From the NCBI GenBank assembly GCA_934726055.1, contig CAKVCZ010000007.1, forward strand, positions 50,404 to 114,403: a stretch of DNA of 64,000 bases, written 5' to 3'. This stretch comes from an uncultured Candidatus Melainabacteria bacterium. Lineage in GTDB: Bacteria; Cyanobacteriota; Vampirovibrionia; Gastranaerophilales; Gastranaerophilaceae. The position numbers and the translations under genes are program-made. Under the pieces are notes generated by a model that did no database searches, was not told the origin of the DNA, and saw only the letters and a program-made list of their open reading frames with translations. Positions 44,236 to 53,058 of this stretch are shown piece by piece; positions within the stretch are counted from its first letter, which is position 1; each line of letters opens with the position of its first letter.

Positions 44236-44265
44236 ATTATAACGCATTTTATAAAAATTTGCCAA
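44236..44265 (-). promoter_or_regulatory. Promoter giving a leaderless hydrolase mRNA
   Basis: On the minus strand TTGGCA (44260-44265), 18 bases, TATAAT (44236-44241); the start codon follows after six bases. Confidence 0.7.
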
Positions 44266-44312
44266 ATTGTAAAAAAAATGATAAATTGAATGTAAATAAA
44301 GGAGAAACATAA

Positions 44313-45446
44313 ATGAAAAAAACAGTTATTGGCATACCAAAAGAGATAAAAAATTCTGAAAACAGAGTATCTGTTATTCCATCAGGAGTAAAAGCTCTTA
44401 CAACAGCAGGACACACTGTATTGATAGAAAAAGGGGCAGGATGTGAAAGTGGATTTAGCGATGAAGACTACATTTTAGCAGGTGCACAGATTCTGGAAAA
44501 TGCCGCTGATGTCTGGAATAAATCAGAAATGATTATAAAAGTTAAAGAGCCTCAAGAAAGCGAATACAATTACTTAAGAAAAGATTTAACCTTATTTACT
44601 TATCTGCATTTAGCCGCAGAACCAAAATTAGCACAAGTATTACTTGACAAAAAAGTAAATACAGTTGCCTACGAAACAGTACAACTATCTGATGGTTCAC
44701 TTCCTCTACTCACACCAATGAGTGAAATAGCAGGCAAAATGGCTGTTCAAATTGGAGCTTCACTACTTGAACATCACCATGGCGGAAGAGGAATATTACC
44801 TGGTGGAGTTCCGGGAGTTGATCCTGCTGATGTTGTAATTATTGGTGGTGGTGCAGTTGGCTTAAATGCAGCAAAAGTAGCTCACGGAATGGGAGCAAAC
44901 GTAACAATATTAAACAGAGGTCTTGCTAAATTAAGATACATTTCTGATATTTTTAATGATAATGTAAGAACTTTGGTTGCAAATGAGTATAACATTAAAA
45001 GATGCGTTACAAATGCAGATTTAGTTATTGGTGCAGCACTTAATGCAGGTGCTAAAGCTCCAAAATTAATCACAGAAAATATGGTAAAAGAAATGAGAAA
45101 AGGTTCTGTAATAGTTGACGTAGCTATTGACCAAGGTGGAATTGTTGAAACTATTGATAGAACAACAACCCACGACAATCCATATTATGAAAAATATGGA
45201 GTTCTACACTATGCCGTAGCAAATATCCCGGGATGCGTTCCAAGGACATCGACTGTCGCTCTTGCAAACGCAACATTACCTTTTGCACTTGAAATTGCAA
45301 ACAAAGGGTTCAAAGATGCTGCAAAAACAAATTCTGCAATATTCAACGGAGTAAATACATGCGAAGGCAAGATGGTATGTGAAGCAGTAGCTAAATCGCT
45401 TGATTTGGATTACACTGAACTATCTTCAATGATTGGAATATTATAA
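44313..45446 (+). CDS. ald: Alanine dehydrogenase
   Basis: 377 aa. It starts VIGIPKEIKNSENRVSVIPS, the pyruvate-binding region, with catalytic Lys/His in KVKEP and HLAAEPKLA. The Rossmann motif is VVIIGGGAVGLNAAKVAHGMG, then DVAIDQGGIVET. It deaminates L-alanine to pyruvate and ammonia or the reverse. AAAGGAG precedes the ATG. Its end overlaps the uvrA end by six bases in convergent orientation. Confidence 0.96.
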   Translation: MKKTVIGIPKEIKNSENRVSVIPSGVKALTTAGHTVLIEKGAGCESGFSDEDYILAGAQILENAADVWNKSEMIIKVKEPQESEYNYLRKDLTLFTYLHLAAEPKLAQVLLDKKVNTVAYETVQLSDGSLPLLTPMSEIAGKMAVQIGASLLEHHHGGRGILPGGVPGVDPADVVIIGGGAVGLNAAKVAHGMGANVTILNRGLAKLRYISDIFNDNVRTLVANEYNIKRCVTNADLVIGAALNAGAKAPKLITENMVKEMRKGSVIVDVAIDQGGIVETIDRTTTHDNPYYEKYGVLHYAVANIPGCVPRTSTVALANATLPFALEIANKGFKDAAKTNSAIFNGVNTCEGKMVCEAVAKSLDLDYTELSSMIGIL

Positions 45447-48281
45447 TTCGTTGCTAAATATTTCTTTAAGATATTTGCCGGTGTGAGATTTTTCGCATTC
45501 GGCAATTTCTTTTGGAGTACCGCAAGCAATAACTTCTCCTCCTGCACTACCACCTTCAGGGCCTAAATCAATTATATAATCCGCAACTTTTATCAAATCT
45601 AAATTGTGCTCGATTATAAATATAGTATTGCCTGCATCAGCAAGACGATGAATTATTTTTATAAGTTTATCCAAATCTGCCCAATGCAAACCGACAGAAG
45701 GTTCATCCATCAAATACAAAGTTTTACCTGTTGCCTTCTTATTTAATTCAGATGCAAGTTTTATACGCTGAGCCTCACCCCCTGAAAGAGTTGTTGAGCT
45801 TTGTCCGAGTTTAATATAATCAAGACCTACATCATATAAAGTCTGCAATTTTCTCTTTATCGGTGCAATGTTTTCAAAAAAGTCTAAAGCTTCACCAACA
45901 GACATTTCCAAAACATCAGAAATTGTTTTACCTTTATATTTAACTTCTAAAGTTTCTCTGTTATAGCGTTTTCCTTTGCAAACATCACATTTTACGTAAA
46001 CATCAGACAAAAAGTTCATTTCAATTTTGGTAACTCCATCACCTTTACAAGCTTCACATCGACCGCCCTTTACGTTAAAACTAAATTGTCCCTGATTATA
46101 CCCCCTAATTTTTGCTTCGTTTGTTTTTGCAAATAAAGCTCTTATTGGAGTGAATACATCTGTATATGTTGCCGGATTTGAACGAGGAGTTCTGCCAATT
46201 GGAGATTGATCAATATTGATAACCTTATCAATGTTTTCAAAACCCAATATTTCATCCACACCATGCGGTTTTGGCTTGTTTCTTAACAACTTATAAATTG
46301 CATATTCGTGAATCAAATCTTGCATCAATGTCGATTTACCTGAGCCTGAAACTCCAGTTAAAACAACAATTTTACCTAGTGGAATATCAACATTTATATT
46401 TTTTAAATTATTCAAGTGAGCATTTTTTACAGATAAAAAGTTCCCATTTCCTTCACGTAATTTTGTCGGAATTGGAATGAACCTTTCTCCACTCAAATAT
46501 TTACCGGTAACAGAATCTTTTGAATCAATTATATCCTCAACAGAGCCTTGTGCGATAATATTTCCGCCGTTTATTCCCGCACCAACACCAATATCAACAA
46601 TATAATCAGCACTTCTGATTGTTTCTTCATCGTGCTCAACGACAATTAACGTATTGCCCAAGTTTCGAAGTTTCACCAAAGTTTTTATTAATCTATCGTT
46701 ATCACGCTGATGCAACCCAATTGAGGGTTCATCTAAAACGTACAAAACACCTGAAAGCCCACTACCAATTTGTGTTGCCAATCTTATTCTTTGAGCTTCA
46801 CCACCGGATAAAGTACCCGCCATTCTGGCTAAATCCAAATAGCCTAAACCAACATCTTGTAAAAATCTCAATCTTCCACGAATTTCATCTAAAATTTGCT
46901 TGGCGATTTGAAGTTTAAAATCCGTCAATTCCAAATATAACGTATCAACAAAAGATATTTCTTCATCAACTGACATTTTAGTAAATTCATAAATATTTTT
47001 ACCACCAATAGTTACAGCAAGAGGAAACGGCTTTAATCTTGCACCATGGCAAGCAGTACAAGGTTTTGTAACCATGTATTTTGCAGTTTCTTGTTGCCAG
47101 TACTCGCTTGTATCTTCACTGTATTTTTTTTCAATATATGGAATAACGCCCATATACATTTGATATTGAGTTCTGTATCGATGAGTACCAAACTGCTTAA
47201 CAGTTATTTTTACAGGTTCATCAGAACCATAAAGAATTATATTTTGATGCTCAATCGGCAAATCCTTGAAAGGAACATCCATATCAATCTTATAAAAACT
47301 GCAAACTGATTTCAAAACGTCATCATAATAGTCAGTAGAAGATTTTTTAGACCAAGGATAAACCGCACCCTGATTGATTGATAACGTATCGTCAGGGATA
47401 ATCAAATTTGGATCTGCAACAAAATCTGCACCAAGCCCCGAACACTTTTCACAAGCACCATAAGGATTATTGAAACTAAAGTTTCTCGGAGTTAATTCAT
47501 CAAAACTTAATCCACACTTTTCACAAGAAAATTTTTCAGAATACAATAATTCCTTTTTATCCTGAACCAAATCAACAATAACGACACCATTAGCTTTTTT
47601 TAACGCTGTTGTTATACTGTCCGTTAATCTTGAGCGAATAGAAGATTTTATAACCAACCTATCTACAACAACAGAAATATCGTGCTTTTTTGTTTTTGTA
47701 AGTTCAATATCTTCTTCATCAAGATTATATATATCACCGTCAACTTTTACTCTGACAAAACCCTCTTGTTGCAAGTCTTTAAATACACTTTGGAATTCAC
47801 CTTTTTTACCGTTTACAATAGGTGCTAAAAGCTGTATTTTAGTTCCTTCTTCAAGTTTTAGTACAGAATTCACAATTTCATCAATTGTTTGAGGTTTAAT
47901 TTCTTCGCCACATTTTGGACAGTGAGGAGTGCCGACACGTGCATACAAAAGCCTTAAAAAATCATAAATTTCTGTAACAGTTCCAACAGTTGAACGGGGA
48001 TTATTACTTGTGGATTTTTGATCAATTGAAATTGCAGGAGATAAACCGTCAATGCTTTCCACATCCGGTTTATCCAATTGCCCCAAGAACTGTCTTGCAT
48101 AAACAGACAAACTTTCTACATATCGTCTTTGTCCTTCAGCAAATATAGTATCAAACGCCAACGAGCTTTTTCCTGAACCGGAAACCCCTGTAAAAACAAC
48201 TAACTCATCCTTCGGAATTTCCAAAGAAACCCCTTTTAAATTATTTTCCTTTGCCCCACGTACAACAATTTTATCCTTCAT
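45441..48281 (-). CDS. uvrA: Excinuclease ABC subunit A
   Basis: 946 aa, full length. Two ABC ATPase modules: GVSGSGKSSLAFDTI near residue 34 and GVSGSGKSTLMQDL near 640, signatures LSGGEAQRIRLA (twice), and zinc fingers CEKC ... CEKC near 250 and CEAC ... CDVC near 740. DNA damage recognition in nucleotide excision repair. Its 5' end lies close to the divergent phospholipase-like gene. Confidence 0.97.
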   Translation of the reverse strand: MKDKIVVRGAKENNLKGVSLEIPKDELVVFTGVSGSGKSSLAFDTIFAEGQRRYVESLSVYARQFLGQLDKPDVESIDGLSPAISIDQKSTSNNPRSTVGTVTEIYDFLRLLYARVGTPHCPKCGEEIKPQTIDEIVNSVLKLEEGTKIQLLAPIVNGKKGEFQSVFKDLQQEGFVRVKVDGDIYNLDEEDIELTKTKKHDISVVVDRLVIKSSIRSRLTDSITTALKKANGVVIVDLVQDKKELLYSEKFSCEKCGLSFDELTPRNFSFNNPYGACEKCSGLGADFVADPNLIIPDDTLSINQGAVYPWSKKSSTDYYDDVLKSVCSFYKIDMDVPFKDLPIEHQNIILYGSDEPVKITVKQFGTHRYRTQYQMYMGVIPYIEKKYSEDTSEYWQQETAKYMVTKPCTACHGARLKPFPLAVTIGGKNIYEFTKMSVDEEISFVDTLYLELTDFKLQIAKQILDEIRGRLRFLQDVGLGYLDLARMAGTLSGGEAQRIRLATQIGSGLSGVLYVLDEPSIGLHQRDNDRLIKTLVKLRNLGNTLIVVEHDEETIRSADYIVDIGVGAGINGGNIIAQGSVEDIIDSKDSVTGKYLSGERFIPIPTKLREGNGNFLSVKNAHLNNLKNINVDIPLGKIVVLTGVSGSGKSTLMQDLIHEYAIYKLLRNKPKPHGVDEILGFENIDKVINIDQSPIGRTPRSNPATYTDVFTPIRALFAKTNEAKIRGYNQGQFSFNVKGGRCEACKGDGVTKIEMNFLSDVYVKCDVCKGKRYNRETLEVKYKGKTISDVLEMSVGEALDFFENIAPIKRKLQTLYDVGLDYIKLGQSSTTLSGGEAQRIKLASELNKKATGKTLYLMDEPSVGLHWADLDKLIKIIHRLADAGNTIFIIEHNLDLIKVADYIIDLGPEGGSAGGEVIACGTPKEIAECEKSHTGKYLKEIFSNEL

Positions 48282-48415
48282 ATTTTAAAGTATGGCACAA
48301 AATTTATCAAAGTTCTACTATTGACAAATTTATTAATAAATGTAACAATAGACATAATAACATAGCAAAAATAATATTTACAGGATTTATTACAGATATA
48401 GTACGGAGGTTATAT

Positions 48416-49204
48416 TTGAAAATCCATGGCATAAATCATAATAACCCAAGTTTTGGTTGGAATGGTTCTACCCATAAAAAAATGGTAGAAGCTGCAATCA
48501 AAGATATGCCTCAATTTGCCCCATATAAGGATGTTTTGGGTGAATACGTACAAAGACCTGACATTGACGATATTGGATTTTTAGCTAATAAACACTTCTA
48601 CTTCGGAGAAAGAATAAAAGAAGATTCTTTTTCTAAAAAGAAATTTGAAAAAGAACCAATAGAAAAATATGATGATGTAGCCGTTGCATCAAAGCCAAGT
48701 GCATTGATTAGAGCTTTCAATAAACTATTCAATACTAATGCTGTAAGTTTTATGGATTTTAACGGTAAAAATAATGCAAAGTTTGCATATGAAGAACAAA
48801 TAGATTGCATTGATGATGCAATTGCAGATAACAATACAATGAAAGCCATTCAAGCAGCCGGAAGAGCATGCCACTTTATTGAAGATATGGCTCAACCTCA
48901 ACATACTCAAGAAAAATCAACTATCGGGAAAGCAGTTGATTTAAAACTTCACGTAGAATATGAAAAATACGCAGAAGACAACACTGACAAATTTATAGAT
49001 AAAGTAAATTTAAATAATACACAACAACGAAAAGATTATCAAATATTCACAGATACATTTAAAGCATCTCATCCAGTAAAAATAACCAAAGAAAACAAAG
49101 ATAACTGGGATGAAATTACACAAAACCAGTTCAATATTGCCGTTCAAGCAACAAAAGAATTTTTGCAAAACGTTAGCGACAAGCTAGGTCTTGATTGCAA
49201 ATAA
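48416..49204 (+). CDS. Zinc-dependent phospholipase C-like protein
   Basis: 262 aa from TTG at 48416 (GGAGG seven bases upstream; earlier in-frame starts lie inside uvrA and lack such a site). The zinc ligands of the B. cereus PLC / clostridial alpha-toxin family appear in order: Trp15 and His20 (WNGSTH), Asp49/Asp52 and His60 (RPDIDDIGFLANKHFY), His153-x3-Asp157-x5-His163 (CHFIEDMAQPQH), His179-x3-Glu183 (LHVEYE). These spacings equal those of the trinuclear zinc site. Unlike the known enzymes there is no signal peptide and no C-terminal C2 domain, and Trp is not N-terminal. It may cleave phospholipids or another phosphodiester inside the cell or be exported another way. Confidence 0.75.
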   Translation: MKIHGINHNNPSFGWNGSTHKKMVEAAIKDMPQFAPYKDVLGEYVQRPDIDDIGFLANKHFYFGERIKEDSFSKKKFEKEPIEKYDDVAVASKPSALIRAFNKLFNTNAVSFMDFNGKNNAKFAYEEQIDCIDDAIADNNTMKAIQAAGRACHFIEDMAQPQHTQEKSTIGKAVDLKLHVEYEKYAEDNTDKFIDKVNLNNTQQRKDYQIFTDTFKASHPVKITKENKDNWDEITQNQFNIAVQATKEFLQNVSDKLGLDCK

Positions 49205-49280
49205 AACAGGTCTTTTCCTTTTGTTATCATTGCTTAATATAATTAAAAATACTGTTTGCATCAGAGTTTTTTTGTGATAC

Positions 49281-49347
49281 TATACTCGTGGATATGCTAA
49301 TTCGATAGGACAAACCTAGTTCTTTAAGAGAATGGAATAGCACATCC
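49281..49347 (+). promoter_or_regulatory. Structured leader of rpsB-tsf
   Basis: TATACT (-10) at 49281 is followed by GGATATGCT (49290) pairing with AGCACATCC (49339), one mismatch. The enclosed part has two small hairpins (TAGG/CCTA, TTCT/AGAA), a three-way junction. Placement suggests the autoregulatory S2-binding leader known from other bacteria; identity with an Rfam rpsB leader is untested. Confidence 0.5.
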
Positions 49348-49382
49348 CGTAGCAAAATACATATAAAAAAAGGAGAAGGAAG

Positions 49383-50147
49383 ATGCCGGTAGCATCAATG
49401 ATTGAACTTTTAGAAGCAGGTGTACATTTCGGACACCAAACACAACGTTGGAACCCAAAAATGAAACCATATATTTATGGTGCAAGAAACGGAATCTACG
49501 TTATTGATTTAAGAAAAACAACAGAATTACTAGACGCTGCTTATGATGTAGTTAGAGATTTCGCAGCAAAAGGTAAAAATGTTTTATTTGTTGGTACAAA
49601 AAAACAAGCATCAGAAGTTGTTGCACAAGAAGCAACAAGAGCAGGTGCTTATTTTGTTAACAGAAGATGGTTAGGCGGTATGATGACTAACTTTGAAACA
49701 ATCAAAACTCGTGTTAACAAATTAAAAGAATATGAAAGCTTTATCGAAAGCGGTCAAATTGAAAAATTACCTAAAAAAGAACAAGCTCAAATCAACAAAC
49801 AAGTTGCTAAATTGAGTAAAACTCTTGGCGGTATCAAAGATATGAGAGGTTTACCTGATTTGTTAATCGTTATTGACCAACAAAAAGAAGATATCGCTAT
49901 TTTAGAAGCAAAAAAATTAGGTGTTCCTGTTATCTGCTTAGCTGATACAAACGCAGACCCTGATAATATTGATTACATCATTCCTGGTAATGATGATGCA
50001 ATTCGTTCAGTACAACTTGTTGCTTCAAAACTTGCTGATGCAGTATTAGAAGGTAAACAACTTCGTGAAAACAAAGCTGCAAACGGTAGCAAAGTTGAAG
50101 AAATTAAAGCTGAAGATGCAGGTGTTAGTGAAGAAGTAAAGGCATAG
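49383..50147 (+). CDS. rpsB: 30S ribosomal protein S2
   Basis: 254 aa. It starts with MIELLEAGVHFGHQTQRWNP, the S2 signature, and LIVIDQQKEDIAILEAKKLG plus VICLADTNADPDNIDYIIPG are the two conserved later blocks. Ribosomal small-subunit protein, and a gene regulated by its leader in other bacteria. AAAGGAGAAGG precedes the ATG. tsf follows after ten bases. Confidence 0.98.
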   Translation: MPVASMIELLEAGVHFGHQTQRWNPKMKPYIYGARNGIYVIDLRKTTELLDAAYDVVRDFAAKGKNVLFVGTKKQASEVVAQEATRAGAYFVNRRWLGGMMTNFETIKTRVNKLKEYESFIESGQIEKLPKKEQAQINKQVAKLSKTLGGIKDMRGLPDLLIVIDQQKEDIAILEAKKLGVPVICLADTNADPDNIDYIIPGNDDAIRSVQLVASKLADAVLEGKQLRENKAANGSKVEEIKAEDAGVSEEVKA

Positions 50148-50157
50148 TGGAGGAAAA

Positions 50158-51021
50158 ATGAATATTACAGCTCAAATGGTAAAAGAACTTCGTGATAAAA
50201 CAGGTGCCGGCATGATGGATTGCAAAAAAGCACTTGCAGAAGTTGACGGAGATATGGAAAAAGCTATGGAAGCTTTAAGACAAAAAGGTATTGCATCTGC
50301 TGAAAAGAAAATGGGCAGAATCGCAGCTGAAGGTCTTGTTGCTTCTTATGTAAACGATAACGTTGGTGCAATTATTGAAGTTAACTGCGAAACTGACTTC
50401 GTTGCTAAAAATGAAGAATTCAAAGAATTATGTGCAGGTTTAGCTGAATTAGTTGCAACAAAAAAACCGGCAGATGTAGATGCTCTACTAGCAACTACTT
50501 GCGACAAATGCAACAAAGTTGTTTCTGATATCATCAAGGAAAAAATTGCATCTATCGGTGAAAAAATTACTATCAGAAGATTTGAAATTTTAGAAGGAAA
50601 CAATGCTACATACATTCATAATGGTAAAATTGGTGTTCTTCTAAATACTGATAAAAAAGACGAAGCATTAATGAAAGATATTTGTTTACATATCGCATCT
50701 TGTGCACCTGAATTCCTTGCTAGTGAAGATATTCCTGCAGAAGTTCGCGAAGAAGAAAAACGTATCGAAATGGGTAAAGAAGATTTAGCTAAAAAACCTG
50801 AAAACATTAGAGAAAAAATTGTTGAAGGCAGATTACACAAAATCTTGGCTCAAAAATGTTTGCTAGAACAAGGTTTCGTAAAGGATCCTAACCAAACAGT
50901 TGCTCAACTTATTGAAGGCAAATTAAAAATCAATAAATTCATTAGATACACTCTAGGCGAAGGCTTGGAAAAAAGAAGTGAAAACTTCGCTGATGAAGTT
51001 ATGAAACAAATTGCTCAATAA
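50158..51021 (+). CDS. tsf: Elongation factor Ts
   Basis: 287 aa. N-terminal UBA-like domain with TGAGMMDCKKALAEVDGD, then the NCETDFVAKNEEF motif, which contacts EF-Tu. It recycles EF-Tu-GDP. The usual rpsB-tsf pair; GGAGG seven bases before the ATG. Confidence 0.98.
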   Translation: MNITAQMVKELRDKTGAGMMDCKKALAEVDGDMEKAMEALRQKGIASAEKKMGRIAAEGLVASYVNDNVGAIIEVNCETDFVAKNEEFKELCAGLAELVATKKPADVDALLATTCDKCNKVVSDIIKEKIASIGEKITIRRFEILEGNNATYIHNGKIGVLLNTDKKDEALMKDICLHIASCAPEFLASEDIPAEVREEEKRIEMGKEDLAKKPENIREKIVEGRLHKILAQKCLLEQGFVKDPNQTVAQLIEGKLKINKFIRYTLGEGLEKRSENFADEVMKQIAQ

Positions 51022-51045
51022 GAATAAGTAAAAAAGATTATAAAA

Positions 51046-51081
51046 AAGAGGTATTCGTTATTAAAGCGGATGCCTCTTTTA
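51046..51081 (+). terminator. Terminator of rpsB-tsf
   Basis: AAAAGAGGTATTCG / CGGATGCCTCTTTT stem (one G-U), with flanking A and T runs. Confidence 0.88.
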
Positions 51082-51099
51082 ACTTATAAGCACATAAAA

Positions 51100-51138
51100 A
51101 AGAGCAATCACTACAAACTAATGACTGCCCTTTTTTGG
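51100..51138 (-). terminator. Terminator of rpmB
   Basis: AAGGGCAGTCATTAGT / ACTA-TGATTGCTCTT stem with mismatches, T-rich tail on the minus strand, 15 bases after the rpmB stop. Confidence 0.75.
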
Positions 51139-51152
51139 TAAAATTGTTTTGA

Positions 51153-51344
51153 TTAAACAGCTTTTTGAACTTTGTTAGCTTTTAAACAAGATGAACAAAC
51201 TGTCATTTTCTTAACAACACCATTTTCCATAACTCTTACAGTTTGAAGATTTGGAGCTTGTCTGTGAACATTTTGTTTATGAGAAAAAGTCAACTTTGCT
51301 GATTTTAAAGGTGTCTTACCACATACTTCACATTTTCTTGACAT
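51153..51344 (-). CDS. rpmB: 50S ribosomal protein L28
   Basis: 63 aa. Zinc-ribbon form: CEVCGKTP near the start and CSSCLKANKV near the end, with the NVHRQAPNLQTVRV body of L28. AAAGGAATAAAA precedes the ATG. Monocistronic. Confidence 0.95.
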   Translation of the reverse strand: MSRKCEVCGKTPLKSAKLTFSHKQNVHRQAPNLQTVRVMENGVVKKMTVCSSCLKANKVQKAV

Positions 51345-51434
51345 TTTTTTATTCCTTTTCTTTCTAGTTTTATACTACACATACTACAATAAACATAAAT
51401 TAATTACAAGTACAATATAAAAGATTTCTTAAAA

Positions 51435-52964
51435 TTATTTAATAGAAAAGTCCTTTACTAAAAGCACTTGAACCTCACCGGGAGCTAATATCGCATTCAA
51501 TCTATTTTTGGAAATTTCAGGTATATCCTGAATTTTTACAGGAACAATGGATATTTTTTCAGACAAATGCGGAACTACTACTTTTACATTCTGCATATTT
51601 GAAAAATCCATGTTTCCAATAACAATAACTGCATTTTTTTCATTTGAACGAGCAAAGGCAAAAACATTAGCTGAATTTACCTCTAGCGGAACAAACACAG
51701 CATCTTGCATAATTTGCCCCATCATAAATTTAAATTTATTTGCAAGGATAAAGTTTTGCAAGATATCTCCATTTTGAGCACCCGGTTTTCTTGAAAAATT
51801 AAATATATCCAATTTACCACGATGAGCAAAATAAAAATTATCATCAGTAAATGTTTGTTCTGCCCTTTTATTTTCCCAAGGATAAATATAATCATCTCCT
51901 GATTGAAAACCATCAACGAAATAAGCATTCACAGGCAACGTAGCATTCAACCAAGCCAACATTATAGAATATTGAGGTCCATTGACTAATACAGGACTAA
52001 CTGCATCTATTGTCGCAAAACTACCAAGTGCTGATTTTACGACTTTATATTTTGAAAATAATTTTTGATTAAATTTTACATGCTGATATAATTCTTCCGC
52101 TTTTTCCCAATCACTGAACCGAGAATAACCGGCATAATAACCATCAAATCCAACATCAAGTAATTTTTCATATGATGTAACAGGTACTTTTTCTGCAATT
52201 TGAATTTCTTTATCTGTTGATTGAGCTATAAATAAAAACTGAGGATCTTTTGCTCTTACATGCTTTATAATTTCACCCCAAAAATTAGCAGGTTTTGTAT
52301 AAGCATTACTTGCAATAACCCCATCTGCACCTAATTCAAGAGCAAAATCAAAGAAAGATTTATACTTGTCGCACAAGTCTAAATTAATTCTCCACTCACT
52401 ACCGGCATCAAAAACTCTAACATCAGTCCAATCAGACGGAATTATAGAAATACCTGAACGTTTTAAAAATAAGGCATCATTTTTTAAATAATAATCATAC
52501 GATGCACAAGAAGGTAAATCCAATAAAACACGTATTTTACGTCTATGACATTCCTCAATAAAACGTGTAGCCTGCTCTTTTGCGGACAATTTAGATTTTT
52601 TATTCACTAATTGAGGATTTATTTCATCAAAAGAATTTAGAGCATATAAAGAGCCCGCAGTACCCATTGCTTTCATCTTTCCAACAGGAGTAATAGGCAA
52701 TAGATGAATTGTATTAACCCCTTGCATAGCTAATTCATCAAGTCTGTTTATCGCATTTTGAAAATTACCATATTCTTCACCCAAACGTTCTTCTATAATT
52801 CCATTTTTATTCAAATCCTTAGAATTGAATGTTCTAATATTTACACCTAATATAACCATCCCATTTGATTGGAATTGAGCTCTTGCATCATTTATCCAAA
52901 CCGTCGCAGCATACGATTTTACATTTAATAACAGCATTAATAATATTAATAAAATTTTTCTCAT
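51435..52964 (-). CDS. Exported GH13 (alpha-amylase)-fold protein, probably inactive
   Basis: 509 aa from the second ATG (52964; GGGGA is seven bases before it, too near the first ATG at 52970). Signal peptide MRKILLILLMLLLNVKSYAA. The TIM barrel start is amylase-like: LDELAMQGVNTIHLLPITPV, GTAGSLYALNSFDEINPQL. The four GH13 regions are degenerate: region I LDLPSCASYD has no NH, region II GADGVIASN has Val where the nucleophile Asp should be, region III FIAQSTD has Gln for the acid/base Glu, and the HD pair of region IV is absent. It is likely a periplasmic carbohydrate-binding or regulatory pseudoenzyme. Confidence 0.75.
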   Translation of the reverse strand: MRKILLILLMLLLNVKSYAATVWINDARAQFQSNGMVILGVNIRTFNSKDLNKNGIIEERLGEEYGNFQNAINRLDELAMQGVNTIHLLPITPVGKMKAMGTAGSLYALNSFDEINPQLVNKKSKLSAKEQATRFIEECHRRKIRVLLDLPSCASYDYYLKNDALFLKRSGISIIPSDWTDVRVFDAGSEWRINLDLCDKYKSFFDFALELGADGVIASNAYTKPANFWGEIIKHVRAKDPQFLFIAQSTDKEIQIAEKVPVTSYEKLLDVGFDGYYAGYSRFSDWEKAEELYQHVKFNQKLFSKYKVVKSALGSFATIDAVSPVLVNGPQYSIMLAWLNATLPVNAYFVDGFQSGDDYIYPWENKRAEQTFTDDNFYFAHRGKLDIFNFSRKPGAQNGDILQNFILANKFKFMMGQIMQDAVFVPLEVNSANVFAFARSNEKNAVIVIGNMDFSNMQNVKVVVPHLSEKISIVPVKIQDIPEISKNRLNAILAPGEVQVLLVKDFSIK

Positions 52965-53004
52965 AATCATTCCCCATTTTTATTAATTCTAACAGAAAAC
53001 AATA

Positions 53005-53038
53005 GCATGCAACAAATAGTTTACATATCGTTGCATGC
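53005..53038 (-). terminator. Possible terminator of secD-secF
   Basis: Perfect nine-base inverted repeat GCATGCAAC / GTTGCATGC with a 16-base loop, 21 bases after the secF stop; only a weak T tail on the minus strand. Confidence 0.5.
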
Positions 53039-53058
53039 CATTATTAAAATATTAGAAA

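Noticed and set aside
48282..48300. Leaderless promoter for uvrA
   Set aside because: TTGATA-17-TAAAAT exists, but the -10 abuts the ATG, which would put the transcript start inside the gene.
48251..48415. N-terminal extension of the phospholipase-like protein
   Set aside because: It overlaps the start of uvrA and has no ribosome binding site, whereas TTG at 48416 follows GGAGG.
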